64,000 bases of DNA from Sugiyamaella lignohabitans (GCF_001640025.1 NC_031673.1:1178001-1242000); one strand, 5' to 3'; positions 1 through 9,663 are shown, numbered from the stretch's first letter. The notes: generated by a model not told the origin, from the letters alone. Translations and numbers: made by a program.

Positions 1-703
1 CTAAACCCACTTCTGACGGTAAAGCAAGTGAAATAACAATAAAAATACAATCTATACTATTGCTAGGACTGGGCCAAAGCACTAAGTCACAGCATGTAGC
101 TGCGGATCAATTGACATATGTTCTGTGTAAAATGGAAACGACAGCTATGAATGACAGAAAATAGAGGTTCATCTCCGTTGTACATTTTCTAGTGTCTCAA
201 TCGAATACTCTGATAGATCTAAGTAATGGCATTTAAGCTAATCCATATTGGTACTTGTACTACAAGTTCCACAGATATTCCTGAATGGTCAATACTTTAA
301 AAACATATACGCAGTAGTAAAATTAGTTATCGGTTGGAATTGTTGTGACAACCTAGGTAGTATCTCTCATGTCTTTAATAAATGCTCATTGTCGCATAAG
401 ACACAAGAAGAACTAGTTTCTATGACCATCCGCTTTTTGGAGCTAGAAGAGGGATTACAGGAATAACTGACAACATGGCAGAAGATCCAGTTCTATTATT
501 GGTCGGATCTTAAAAAGACGCTTGGAAAGGGTTAAATTAGTCCCTTCTGTCCTATGATGGACTTAGTTAAATACTCTTGTGCAAGAGGCTTAGCACCAAA
601 GTAGTGATTGAACAGAGCTCAAATATGTAGGCTCAACGCACTGCCATCGTATTAAGTATATCTATACAAATGAATCTTACGAAGGAGTGGCGGCTATAAA
701 AAG

Positions 704-743
<40 letters not shown>

Positions 744-1576
744 TTAATATTAAGTACAAGAGACAAAGAAACAATAACCAGTAAAGTGATAGGTGTTAAG
801 CTCAAATCAATAAAGTGCGCGGTTACACTAGTCAGCCAGCTTCTGTTCATGAATAACTGTCTGTCAGCTCCGTGAGAAGCGAGGGATCATTCCATCAATA
901 CCAGGAATCCCGTTAGAACAGAATCAAATAGCCCATTGAATTTAGTTGTCGAGCTCGGAATCGTAGAACTGGACCCCAGAGTTCATGCCATAGTAAGAGG
1001 GAAGTACCACTAAAAGTCCATTGGCCAGGTGGGTAACTTGAGAAGAACCACCTAAGGCGCCAAGTCTTTGAATGCTCATCGTCCGTCCATGAATATTGTG
1101 AGCCTTGAGATCCAATTCCAAAATGTCGCTAAGGAAGCGCCTCATTGGAAGGATCCAAGAATGTCCAGGAGTAGACTGGCAAGGAGCCAGCTCTACCTTA
1201 GTCGAACGGTCTAAATCGTCGTCTACTCGCGGTGTGCGAGGCGACAGATGAAGTGAACAACAAGGGACGATGAGCAAATTGTTAGACTTGGGACCTGTGA
1301 GCCAATGAATGACAGCAGATATCAGCCGGGACTCGGGATGTCGCCGACTGAAGATCGCTAACCAGTAGTGAGTACCAATTGAAACCATGACGAGGGAGCC
1401 TCTGAAGATTACCTTGATTCTGTTCGTCATCTATCAAACAAAAAGATAGCCTCATCATGAACTAATGGTCTTAGCTAGTATTGGTCCCTCGAAGAGAAGG
1501 GAGCAACAGACAAGGAAATAGAAAACCTCGAATCATGCTAGACCGACCAGATAACCGCACATCATGAAAGAAGAAC
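1..1576. other. gene-poor left flank
   Basis: I recognise no gene here. A 162-codon ATG-started frame lies on the minus strand (942-1430), just downstream of the PIP-kinase gene. Its translation shows no motif, membrane segment or family resemblance that I recognise, so it may be chance. The only clear structure is the TAA microsatellite near 705-743. The 3' untranslated region of the PIP-kinase gene must also lie within this stretch. Confidence 0.5.
704..744. repeat. (TAA)n microsatellite
   Basis: About 13 nearly perfect TAA units in a row, followed by a few degenerate ATT/AAT units. A simple sequence repeat in non-coding DNA, expected to vary in length between strains. Confidence 0.9.
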
Positions 1577-3421
1577 TTAACAACGAGTAGACACTGATCT
1601 GCCTGGTCCAGGGACCACAGCAGATTGAACGAAATTAAGGAATCTCGCTCCATACTTGGCAGGGTGAACAACATCTACAGCGGATCTGCCAAACATCAGT
1701 CCTTTGACAGTGGTCTCCGCTCTCTTGCGCCAACTAAAGGGGCAAAGGGTATCGATCATACCAATAACTGGTTGTTGTTCACAAGTACGAGTGTCACTCT
1801 GAAGTCCTACCAACAATGAATAATCCATGATGTTATGTCGCTTCAAGAAATCGACATCCTTTGAAACTTGAACCATTAACTTGTCTCGATCCTCTTGAGT
1901 CATGGAGATAGCCTCGTGCTTATCAGTCCAGTCAAGATCCTTGAACACTACACGGCCACGATTGTCTTTTCTGGGCCCGGCACGTCGGTCATGGCTCGAT
2001 CCCTTGAGATCGTAAATCAAATCTGTCTCCTTCTGAAGCAAATTCTTCATAATGATAAAGTGAGTCTTCTTTCCATCAGCAACAAGAGTGTAGTTTCCAA
2101 GATAGAAAGGGAGCTGAGTACTAGAGTGGGCCTTGATATGATTGTAATAGTCGGCCAAAAATTCCGCGTTAGCAATGACGTTGTGCTCCTTGCGCTTGAT
2201 GGTCTTAATAATGTACTTGCCATTAGGAGTAATCAAGAAATCGGATCCAGATTTGCCAGGAGATTTAGTCTTGGTCAAGTCAGACTGCAAAAGAAATGAG
2301 TTTAAAAACTCATGATAATCAATTCCACAAAGGGTGCGGATGTTTTGATAAACAATAGGCGAATAGGCCTTAATAATGGCACCTCCATCAAGTCTGTATT
2401 TCTTGTTCTCCATAGTGAGAGCTTCCTGGCTACTAAGGGGAGTAGCATCGACAGCAGTTTGAACTCCATTAAACATGAGAGTGGATTTTGTAATAGGGGC
2501 AGCGCGTCCAGTACAAGAAGTCAGCTTGGCCTTGGCTCTTGTCAACAAGAATGGTGTCTTGGACTTGTTGACTTCCTCAACCTGAATGACCAAATTGTCA
2601 GAGGGAGTTTGAGCAATGGGCTTAAATGGAGCCAGTGGAGCTGTAGTGGGAAGCTCAGAGTCAGGTTCAGCTTGAAGGCCACCAGAAACAATCAATTGTG
2701 GCAAACCCTTGAATAAGTTTGCAACGGCAATAATCTCAGCAACAAGGCCGTCAATGGAAGAATTGCCCTCGATAGCAGGGGTAGGGGCGTCGGCAATAGC
2801 ACAAGGGGTTCCATCATCCACCTTGGCAGGAGTGATTTCCTCAGATTCAGCCAAATCGCTGGTAGAAGTTTCCAAAGGTGACTCAACCAATGTAACATCG
2901 CCATGGGAATCAGGAGAAAAGTCATTCTCATCAATTTCAATAGGGCAATCAGATAGAGCCCAAGAGGCAGCAGGGGTGGTCCAGGTAGCTTCAGTGTTCT
3001 CTTCGGACCAAGTAGTTTGAATTTGGCGGGTGGTAAAGGCTGCCTCATCTCCAGCCTCAAAAGACCACTCAGAGAAGTTGTCATCATCATTATCAATGGT
3101 AGCAGAGTAAGTATTACTCGACTCTTCACAATGAGGTTGTTCAGAAACAATATCAATGGGTTTCCAGACGGTGGGTTCATTGAGGGTCTCATCAGATCCA
3201 ACCGAGATACCAGAGTCATCGGAGGAACATTCAAGGATCAAAACCTTGTGATAAGCAAAAGCAGAACGTCTGGCAGGACGACGGTTCTCTTGTTGTACAC
3301 AAGCACCATACTTGGGCACAGAAACACCGCAACGAATGTCACTCAAAACAGGACGACGAGGGACTTTGTGGGTTCCATTAGAAGGAAGAACATCACCGTT
3401 GGAAAAGAAAAATGCACCCAT
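1577..3421 (-). CDS. divergent phosphatidylinositol phosphate kinase (PIPK family)
   Basis: Predicted 614-residue lipid kinase that would phosphorylate a phosphatidylinositol phosphate. The first 330 residues are acidic, Ser/Thr-rich and probably disordered, with a D-box-like stretch (RRPVLSDI) near residue 22. The PIPK fold fills the C-terminal 280 residues. The glycine-loop GKSGS is near residue 389 and is followed by IIKTI with the ATP-contacting Lys. DLKGS is near 470, MDYSLLVG with the catalytic Asp near 530, and MID, the metal-binding Asp, near 554. An activation-loop-like KRAE follows. All key residues are present. The kinase core lacks the long insert between MDYSLL and MID seen in Mss4 and animal type I/II enzymes, so specificity (4P-5-kinase, 3P-5-kinase or other) is uncertain. 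It looks too divergent to be the main MSS4 orthologue. ATG start at 3421, with a TATATA tract about 170 bp upstream. Confidence 0.75.
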   Translation of the reverse strand: MGAFFFSNGDVLPSNGTHKVPRRPVLSDIRCGVSVPKYGACVQQENRRPARRSAFAYHKVLILECSSDDSGISVGSDETLNEPTVWKPIDIVSEQPHCEESSNTYSATIDNDDDNFSEWSFEAGDEAAFTTRQIQTTWSEENTEATWTTPAASWALSDCPIEIDENDFSPDSHGDVTLVESPLETSTSDLAESEEITPAKVDDGTPCAIADAPTPAIEGNSSIDGLVAEIIAVANLFKGLPQLIVSGGLQAEPDSELPTTAPLAPFKPIAQTPSDNLVIQVEEVNKSKTPFLLTRAKAKLTSCTGRAAPITKSTLMFNGVQTAVDATPLSSQEALTMENKKYRLDGGAIIKAYSPIVYQNIRTLCGIDYHEFLNSFLLQSDLTKTKSPGKSGSDFLITPNGKYIIKTIKRKEHNVIANAEFLADYYNHIKAHSSTQLPFYLGNYTLVADGKKTHFIIMKNLLQKETDLIYDLKGSSHDRRAGPRKDNRGRVVFKDLDWTDKHEAISMTQEDRDKLMVQVSKDVDFLKRHNIMDYSLLVGLQSDTRTCEQQPVIGMIDTLCPFSWRKRAETTVKGLMFGRSAVDVVHPAKYGARFLNFVQSAVVPGPGRSVSTRC

Positions 3422-3670
3422 TTTATCAATTAAAACGGGTAACAGTAACAGAGTAGTAGTAAAAAAGTGTTGAAAGCGCTGGTCAAAAATTCACAGAACA
3501 AAACTTGAGTGTAAAACAGCTGTAGGTTTATTCTGAGGAGAAAAGAGAAGAAGAGAAGAAAAAAAGACCATTGCTGCGGATGTAGCTTCATATATATACA
3601 CGGGGCTCTAAAGATTATGTTGATGTCTGCACTGACCGCATAATCTTGGTTCACGGACTCGGTCGAGCTG

Positions 3671-3691
3671 CAGCCTGCAGTCTGCAGGCTG
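3671..3691. repeat. perfect inverted repeat, 10-bp arms, 1-nt spacer
   Basis: CAGCCTGCAG, then T, then CTGCAGGCTG: the arms are exact reverse complements. It lies 250 bp upstream of the PIPK start codon. It could be a dimeric protein-binding site, a cruciform or a relic. Function unknown. Confidence 0.8.
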
Positions 3692-3986
3692 GGGCGGTCT
3701 ACATCCGTTGGAGGAAAGCCAGTATCCAGTATAAACGTCTGGGCATTAGAAATAGCAAAAGAGTAGAAAGCAAGATGTAATTTAGGTTATATAAGCCAAA
3801 ATTATTGTAATATTGGAATCAATCGGAGCCCGATCGTACAACTTTATTCTAACTTTATTTGGCATGGAAATGTCAGGGGTAATCTCATCGCTGCTGCCCA
3901 GCCTAACGGCTGGCCCATATGCGAGATAACGAGTGGACATCACCGGGGTATGCATGTATGTTTGGGTGTACGGAAGTGGTCTGGGC

Positions 3987-4040
3987 GGCCTCCGGCCGCT
4001 GGGGCTCTCTGCACCAGACGGCTCGCTTCGTTCGTGACGC
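3987..4040. repeat. decayed GC-rich dispersed element (copy 1)
   Basis: The core GGCCTCCGGCCGCTGGGGCTC and the following ACCAGAC resemble the element at 16535-16565, but the GGGGC-TCC-GCCCC hairpin is degenerate here (GGGGCTCTCTGCACC). The block stands out in GC content from its AT-rich surroundings. I have a general memory of similar GGGGCTCCGCCCCAGACCC motifs scattered between genes in other yeast genomes. I could not verify that. Confidence 0.45.
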
Positions 4041-5038
4041 CAGGCAGGCTACAGCCCGAACGCGGCTCTCTCTGCAGTTGCAGCAGTTGGGAGAAATGCC
4101 ACTGGGAGAGCTAGAGCTGGTGCTCAAATTTTACACCAAAACTATTATTTACCCAGTATCAAGCACAATTAATCATGTAAAGTACATGGGAGTTGTTTCT
4201 AGTAATTGAGTGAAATAGCTACATCAGTCGTGGCCACGCCATATCTATAGCACACTCAATTCGACTGAGTGACCGCTGTCAAAACCGTTCAGCCGTGCAT
4301 TGCAGCTACCCTGGTCATCATCATACCGTCTGCTATATTGGCCGAATTAGTGAGACTAAACACAGCTTGATTTCGTCCTAGGTCGTCGTCGTCTATCTTA
4401 TCAATCGCACTTGGTGAGAATGCACGAGAGACATGTGAAATACTGCACTACAGAAAGCTGAGTATAACACCTAACAAATTGGCATAAAAAATCAGGTAGT
4501 TAAATTATATCACCAAATATTTCTAAATTTAACTGTATGTACTCTGAGTCTCCAGATATAAAGCAATGAAAATCTCACAAACATCCATACCCAGTGCTAT
4601 ATAATTTTAAAAATGATCTAGGTATGGATACTTGGCTACTCACAACTTTCCCTTAAGGGCATGTGTAATCCTTTATCTGCATACTCGTACTCTGGCTGGC
4701 GACGATCAAGTACGACTCGGAGTGTGCGGCCCTATATGTTCACAAGCTGTAACAACACACAGATAGGGTACGAGTGCAAGCAGACGTAAACTGTTTGAAG
4801 ACTCTTGTAAAAGACAGCTCGAAAGTTAGCTTAGTTCTTAGCACTGATAGACGATTGAGGATATATCTGGGCTGTTTGCAAATCACCATATTGTGAGTGA
4901 TTATTCTCAATACAAGCTGCAGATCAGGAGATCGAGAGTAGAACAGTAGAAATCTTAGCATTCGGCTGTTAGTATTGTATGTGATTCGCTATACAACGCT
5001 GCTCCTTTATTACCCCTACTGTGCAAGAGATCTGCCGC

Positions 5039-5057
5039 TTTTTTTTTTTTTTTTTTT
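5039..5057 (+). promoter_or_regulatory. poly(dT) tract upstream of SCD5
   Basis: Nineteen consecutive T residues ending 81 bp before the SCD5 start codon. Homopolymeric dA:dT tracts are common nucleosome-excluding promoter elements in yeasts. Its role here is inferred from position. Confidence 0.5.
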
Positions 5058-5138
5058 GCTGGTGTTCCCATTGTTTCTTGATAAACAGCCTTTTCAGTCA
5101 GGTGGAGTTTACAAGAGTGGAACAGCTTTCATTGCGCT

Positions 5139-7460
5139 ATGAATCCATTTTTCGAGACCTCAGTTGAGGACTTGAATTTATCAGTGGAAGAGCAGAAATC
5201 ATATCCTCGTTGGTATACTGATTTGCTGGTTCGAAAAGGCAAGCAGTCTGTAGCAATTGGAGACACGTTATCTTTTGTAGACAATTTTGGTTTAACAGAA
5301 GCCGACAAGCATAAGATTCTGTCTATTTTTGGTGATCCTCTTGTGACACTGGAACCTGCCCAATTCTATATTTTTATACGATTGGCTAGCCATATTCTAC
5401 AAGGAGAGAGCATAAGTTCATCACTCATATACATACAAGCACCGGTTCCAAAACCCAAAAGCATTCTGTCACGCAAGCGAAAAAAGGATGTACAGAGTCC
5501 AAGCCTTGCAGGTACTACAGGTAGTAACAGTATTTCCAATGGCAGTGCTAATGTTGGCAATAATCCATTTAGAAGGGCACCTACGGTAGTATCAGAAGAG
5601 TCATCGGTTCACTCTAAGCCACAAAAACTTGATATTGATTCGTTTACACAATTTATATTGACTGGCTCTATGCCATCAAAGTCAACCCCAGATTCTGGAG
5701 CTAAATCAGATTATGATTCTGATGATGCTGATAGACCACCTCCCACGTCGAGACGAAAAAAGAGAGTCACTTTCAATAATGATCCGCCACAAGTTGCTGA
5801 AGCTGCTGCTAGAAGTATGGAAGAGTTGTTGCGTCAAAAGGGCCTTCAACGAGAGCAGCCAACCGCTGTCTACCAAGGAAGTTCAGGATATCCTGGTGGA
5901 GACTTGAATTCGGGATCTGGAATGGGTTTCGGAGGTAGCAACGGAAGTTATGACGATTCAAGTCAAGGCCAAGAAGAGGATGAACCTGATGTTGAGATAG
6001 ATAATACGTTCAAGAATGTTAACATCGACAGTGTACTATATCATGGTGTTTCCAATGTAACCCCTGAGCAGGAACATTTCACATTTTCCGATGTTATATC
6101 TCCTTCCCCGTCACCTCCTCCACCTGCGCTTTATCAGAGCCACACCGGCAATGGTGCTGCTGACAATTCAAAACTTAGCAGCATTGCCAGTATGGCCGGG
6201 ATGATGACTCCTAATGGTGACCCAGTCTCGCGATCTAGTCTAACTAGTAGCATCGGGTCTGGGACTAGTCCCGCTATTGGTCTGGGACTTGGTGCTGGAG
6301 TAGGAGGAGGGCCTGGATCTGGATCCGGAACCAATTCGCCTAATCAGCAATCATTTCCCAATCACAGTCCTATTCCTTTTCCAGCCGTTGGCAATGGATC
6401 GGAGGGAAATTCCTCGGCGCCTCTTCCACCACCTCCGCCACCACCTCCTCCACCACGGCCGCGAAGTGACTCACGTCCCAATGTATCATCATCTCTTGCA
6501 TATTCATCAATAACAGCTGGGAATCACAATAACAATACCAATGTAAATAGTTATCCACAATCATCGAATGCTGGCCATGCTTTAAATCATACAATCTCAA
6601 ACTCACAGGTGTCGAATTTCCATACTGGTAGCTCTTCATCGCTTGTCAACCCTCCCACAGGACCAAGATTGACATCTCCGTTGAATTCTATGACCAACTC
6701 ACCGTTTCCATCGGCACCTGCCTCTATATCATCTACCCCTACGCCTGCATACAACCAGATACCCGTCCCAAGTATCCAAGTAAACCAGCATCAATATCAG
6801 AATCAACAACAACAGCATCATGACCATTATCAAGAGCAAACTTTACAACCACTCCAACCGCAACACACACGTTCTAGGCCGATACCTCCACCTATTCGTC
6901 CAATGGCGACTGGTGGAGACATTCCGGCTATAGCACCACCTCCGCCTCAATCTAGAAGAGTCGGTAGTAACAGTAGTATCAAGAGCGTGAATAGCATCAA
7001 CGGCAGCCTTAGCAATGGGTTGAGTTTGCAACCACAAAACGGCCCACCCCCACAATCTCTATCATCCAATACTCTACAGGCATTCCCATCTCATTTTGCC
7101 ACTTCACCACCTCCCCCACCTGCATCGTTTTCTGGCCAGTTTGTGCCACATCCTGGTTCACCCGCGCCTTCACTGCCTCCAAGGCAACCCTCGCCCCTGT
7201 ATCAAGGTGGATTAGCACCTCCACCTCCGCCTTCCCGTCGCAGAGCTCCTTCACTCCCTTCTCAGGCAGTACAGTATAGAGCTTCTAACCCCCCTGGGTT
7301 CAGTACTCCTCCTCTGGGAGCTGGTGGCCCCAATAGTTTTATGCCTCACCGTGCTGCTCTGGGCCAGCAACAAACAGGATATACATCTTCTGCACCAGAC
7401 CTCTTGGCTGATTTAAAGGCTCTCCAGGATGAAGTAGATCGCATTAATGCTCAGCGCTAG
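5139..7460 (+). CDS. SCD5: Scd5-like endocytosis/actin scaffold, PP1-targeting
   Basis: A 773-residue, mostly disordered protein. The first 110 residues match the conserved part of yeast Scd5: a WY-x-L helix, a NFxL-type segment, an FxxxxRLxS segment, then APVPKPKSILS near residues 100-115. A DIDSFTQFILTG segment (about 164-176) corresponds to Scd5's DFDSFxxLLLTG, and KKRVTF (about 207-212) is a consensus RVxF docking motif for protein phosphatase 1 (Glc7). The rest is Pro/Ser/Asn/Gln-rich with a long polyproline run near residue 430 and many PPPP clusters, suited to SH3 or profilin partners. In S. cerevisiae, Scd5 brings Glc7 to cortical patches in clathrin-mediated endocytosis. Yeast Scd5 has about 100 extra residues before this block; here the protein starts almost at the conserved region. 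The short C-terminal helix LLADLKALQDEVDRINAQR looks ordered. Confidence 0.75.
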   Translation: MNPFFETSVEDLNLSVEEQKSYPRWYTDLLVRKGKQSVAIGDTLSFVDNFGLTEADKHKILSIFGDPLVTLEPAQFYIFIRLASHILQGESISSSLIYIQAPVPKPKSILSRKRKKDVQSPSLAGTTGSNSISNGSANVGNNPFRRAPTVVSEESSVHSKPQKLDIDSFTQFILTGSMPSKSTPDSGAKSDYDSDDADRPPPTSRRKKRVTFNNDPPQVAEAAARSMEELLRQKGLQREQPTAVYQGSSGYPGGDLNSGSGMGFGGSNGSYDDSSQGQEEDEPDVEIDNTFKNVNIDSVLYHGVSNVTPEQEHFTFSDVISPSPSPPPPALYQSHTGNGAADNSKLSSIASMAGMMTPNGDPVSRSSLTSSIGSGTSPAIGLGLGAGVGGGPGSGSGTNSPNQQSFPNHSPIPFPAVGNGSEGNSSAPLPPPPPPPPPPRPRSDSRPNVSSSLAYSSITAGNHNNNTNVNSYPQSSNAGHALNHTISNSQVSNFHTGSSSSLVNPPTGPRLTSPLNSMTNSPFPSAPASISSTPTPAYNQIPVPSIQVNQHQYQNQQQQHHDHYQEQTLQPLQPQHTRSRPIPPPIRPMATGGDIPAIAPPPPQSRRVGSNSSIKSVNSINGSLSNGLSLQPQNGPPPQSLSSNTLQAFPSHFATSPPPPPASFSGQFVPHPGSPAPSLPPRQPSPLYQGGLAPPPPPSRRRAPSLPSQAVQYRASNPPGFSTPPLGAGGPNSFMPHRAALGQQQTGYTSSAPDLLADLKALQDEVDRINAQR

Positions 7461-7845
7461 GCTATATAGCTCTGAAGTATACATAATACACACACTTGAT
7501 TATTTTATAGGAAATGTTGATACACGTAGCATCTGCTAACCTTTTTTACTTTGTTTGTTTGTCTGATACAAGCTACTGCTTCAAACTGTAGATTATAATC
7601 TTTTAAATAAAACATATGAGGTGGCATCTCGAATTGTAAGTCAACGAAGATTTAATGCCTGTAGAGTGCCATCTTGTCTTATCGGGATCTGCAAAAGATA
7701 ACCTACAACACGCATGTCGTTACTACGGTATCCAGCCGCATTAGCTAAATTGGGTCCAAGATAAACAAACACATGAATGTAATAATTATTTCGCCTCACG
7801 TCACTGAGTATATCTTCAAAACATTTTGTAACCGTGTTTTTTCGT
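7461..7845. other. intergenic, SCD5 to next gene
   Basis: AT-rich spacer between two genes on the same strand. It must contain the SCD5 3' end and the next promoter. I see no repeat or RNA gene in it. Confidence 0.5.
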
Positions 7846-9318
7846 ATGGACGGGCTGTTCAAACTTCTATGGCCTATGAGCCATCATGCTGGCCCATCTA
7901 TTGATATTCCCACGTATCAGCAAGGGTGTGGTGAGGACCAAATAGACCTTCAAATCAAGTCGCTATTGTATATGTTTCGAAGATGTGGAATAGCCAAATC
8001 CGAACAGTTCAGGCAAGGAGACGAGTTGAATGGTGTCACAATTCGACGCCATAAATTGTCTGACAAGAGATCAGTGGCAGATTTGAGGGTTTTAGGTGAA
8101 ACACCTGATAACGCTCTCAACAAATACAGCCCAGACGGGTTGCAAGGCATGTCAGCCATGGATAAACAAAAGCTGGACGTCATGTATAGTAAATCACAGT
8201 TTGAGAGAGTATTATCGAATGACGAACATCGCGTCCTTATTGACTGGACCAAAAACAAGTTCAGATCTTTATGCATTTTAAGTGGACGACCCAAAGAGAT
8301 CGAGATTCCATCATTTGAGTGTCCCAACTATCATTTCATTATTTTACCAGCCGATGCTAGCGAAGAAGAATATATTCGAAAGCTATCAACTTCAGACTTA
8401 TATATTGAGCATTCGTTTTCTCTTGCACAACGCCAGAAAATCATCAAGGAGATCCTATTCTCTGTCAGAGCCAAGAAAGGGCGTACCACGGCAAGCCCGG
8501 ACAACGCCAGTCAAGGCAATAACACGAGGTTTAGCAAAGATGAAAGAGCATTTATTATCCACAAATACTTGAGTGTACTTGCAACTGAAATACAAGTAGA
8601 GAGGCTTTATCGAGCCACACTTCGAGCTAAGCAGCAGCAACAGCACCAACAGTATCAAGAGCAGTTACAACAACAAATGAATCAGAGTGATCTTAGTGAA
8701 GGAAGTACTTCTCCTCCAACGGCAAGTGTTTTTGGTTCTCCAGGACGTATGCCTCGTGCTGGGTTTGTACCATCGTCTGCAGACCGCAGTCGAAGTCGAA
8801 GTCCCGAACGCCTTAGTAATGGAAGCTCTGGAAATACTGGTAATCGTTCGCCAAGTCGGAGTCCTGAGCGCTTGAGCAATGGGACTGCTTCAGCTAATCG
8901 AATATACATCCATGGTCAGAATCCTGCTTCCCATTCTGCTGTGCACTCACCCAAACCAGCTCCTAAATTAAGTTCATATCCCTCATTACCATCTCTTAGC
9001 TCGACCAATACAAGGCCGTATACAGGACAATCATTATCCCGTTCTCCTAGTCCTGGTAAATTCTCACTTGCAAGCTCACCACCAAGAGCCACTGGTGGTC
9101 CTGTATCTATGAACGCACCCACATCACCTAGTGCACAGCGACTCCGGTCGAAAGCTTCCAACTTGAATCTCAGAAAGACTGCTCCGGACCTTGCTCCATC
9201 CGCAGTGGCAAAAATTGGAGACAATATCCCACCGGCCATTCAGCGTGAAACAATGGAGCAAGCTCGATTTGCCGTAAGAAGTCGTATTGAGAAGGAGAAG
9301 TCTCTCCTTTCCACATAA
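7846..9318 (+). CDS. uncharacterised protein with Ser/Arg/Pro-rich tail
   Basis: A 490-residue protein that I do not recognise. The open frame extends 12 bases upstream only to a GTG, so the ATG at 7846 is taken as the start. The first 250 residues look ordered, with mixed hydrophobic and charged sequence: a CPNYHFIILPADASEEEYIRKL segment split around residue 165-185, then amphipathic helices to about 265. A Gln-rich coiled-coil-like stretch (about 265-285) follows. The C-terminal 200 residues are low-complexity, rich in Ser, Pro and Arg, with two copies of SRSPERLSNG 20 residues apart and many SP sites suggesting kinase regulation. There is no signal peptide or membrane segment. The last 30 residues (ERETMEQARFAVRSRIEKEK-like) are helical. 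It may be a fungal cytoplasmic regulator, but no function is claimed. Confidence 0.7.
   Translation: MDGLFKLLWPMSHHAGPSIDIPTYQQGCGEDQIDLQIKSLLYMFRRCGIAKSEQFRQGDELNGVTIRRHKLSDKRSVADLRVLGETPDNALNKYSPDGLQGMSAMDKQKLDVMYSKSQFERVLSNDEHRVLIDWTKNKFRSLCILSGRPKEIEIPSFECPNYHFIILPADASEEEYIRKLSTSDLYIEHSFSLAQRQKIIKEILFSVRAKKGRTTASPDNASQGNNTRFSKDERAFIIHKYLSVLATEIQVERLYRATLRAKQQQQHQQYQEQLQQQMNQSDLSEGSTSPPTASVFGSPGRMPRAGFVPSSADRSRSRSPERLSNGSSGNTGNRSPSRSPERLSNGTASANRIYIHGQNPASHSAVHSPKPAPKLSSYPSLPSLSSTNTRPYTGQSLSRSPSPGKFSLASSPPRATGGPVSMNAPTSPSAQRLRSKASNLNLRKTAPDLAPSAVAKIGDNIPPAIQRETMEQARFAVRSRIEKEKSLLST
8794..8883 (+). repeat. 60-bp-period coding repeat (SRSPERLSNG twice)
   Basis: Two copies of a 10-codon unit start at 8794 and 8854. 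They encode identical peptides with different synonymous codons (for example CCC/CCT, CTT/TTG). The peptide, not the DNA, therefore appears to be conserved. Confidence 0.75.
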
Positions 9319-9367
9319 ACTCATAAATTCATTATAAGCACATATAAGGACTATATGATATATATTT

Positions 9368-9465
9368 TATTTAACAAATTTATTTAACAGATCATTAAAC
9401 AGATTATTTAACAAGTCATCTAACAGATTATTTAACAAGTCATCAAACAGATTATTTTTAACAGA
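9368..9465. repeat. 24-bp tandem repeat, about 2.5 copies plus degenerate flanks
   Basis: Units start at 9398 and 9422 (AACAGATTATTTAACAAGTC then ATCT or ATCA), with a partial third at 9446. The shorter word TTTAACAGAT also recurs on both sides. It lies in the non-coding region just after the preceding gene. Confidence 0.75.
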
Positions 9466-9562
9466 TATAACTCAAAATCATTTTCTAGTTAGAGCTTCCT
9501 CATCTCACTTAAGCCGATACAGGCGCGATCCCGCTCGGCGTCAAAACGCGGTATTAATTAAT

Positions 9563-9663
9563 CCGCACTACTCCGGAATCATTCCGCTCGGTACTGCGAT
9601 AGTGCGGTAAAGCGGTAGTGCGGCAAGTGATTCGGCCGGTTACTGTAAGATGTGGGGCCCCAC
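9563..9663 (+). promoter_or_regulatory. clustered dyad elements in the thiolase promoter
   Basis: The word TAGTGCGG occurs at 9600-9607 and 9616-9623 and in inverted form (CCGCACTA) at 9563-9570. Between them, CGGAAT-C-ATTCCG (9574-9586) is a perfect dyad of CGG-N7-CCG form, typical of Zn2Cys6 dimer sites. GTGGGGCCCCAC (9652-9663) is a perfect 12-bp palindrome containing two opposed GTGGGG words, which fit Mig1/CreA consensus sites. All lie 200-300 bp before the start codon. Factor identities are inferred. Confidence 0.5.

Larger units (their letters stand above)
3422..5138. other. 1.7-kb intergenic region between divergent PIPK and SCD5 genes
   Basis: It holds the PIPK promoter (TATATA tract near 3592), a perfect 21-bp palindrome at 3671-3691, a GC-rich block at about 3900-4120 that resembles a decayed copy of the element at 16535-16588, and a 19-T tract just before SCD5. 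Short open frames here (such as 3919-4209 and 4740-4961) show no recognisable protein character. No gene is called. Confidence 0.6.

Noticed and set aside
942..1430. 162-codon minus-strand frame with an ATG
   Set aside because: No recognisable motif or composition typical of the real genes around it, and it lies just downstream of the PIPK stop on the same strand. Kept only as a note.
3903..4209. Overlapping frames on both strands in a GC-rich block
   Set aside because: The block matches a decayed non-coding GC-rich element, and high GC lowers stop-codon frequency, which explains the open frames.
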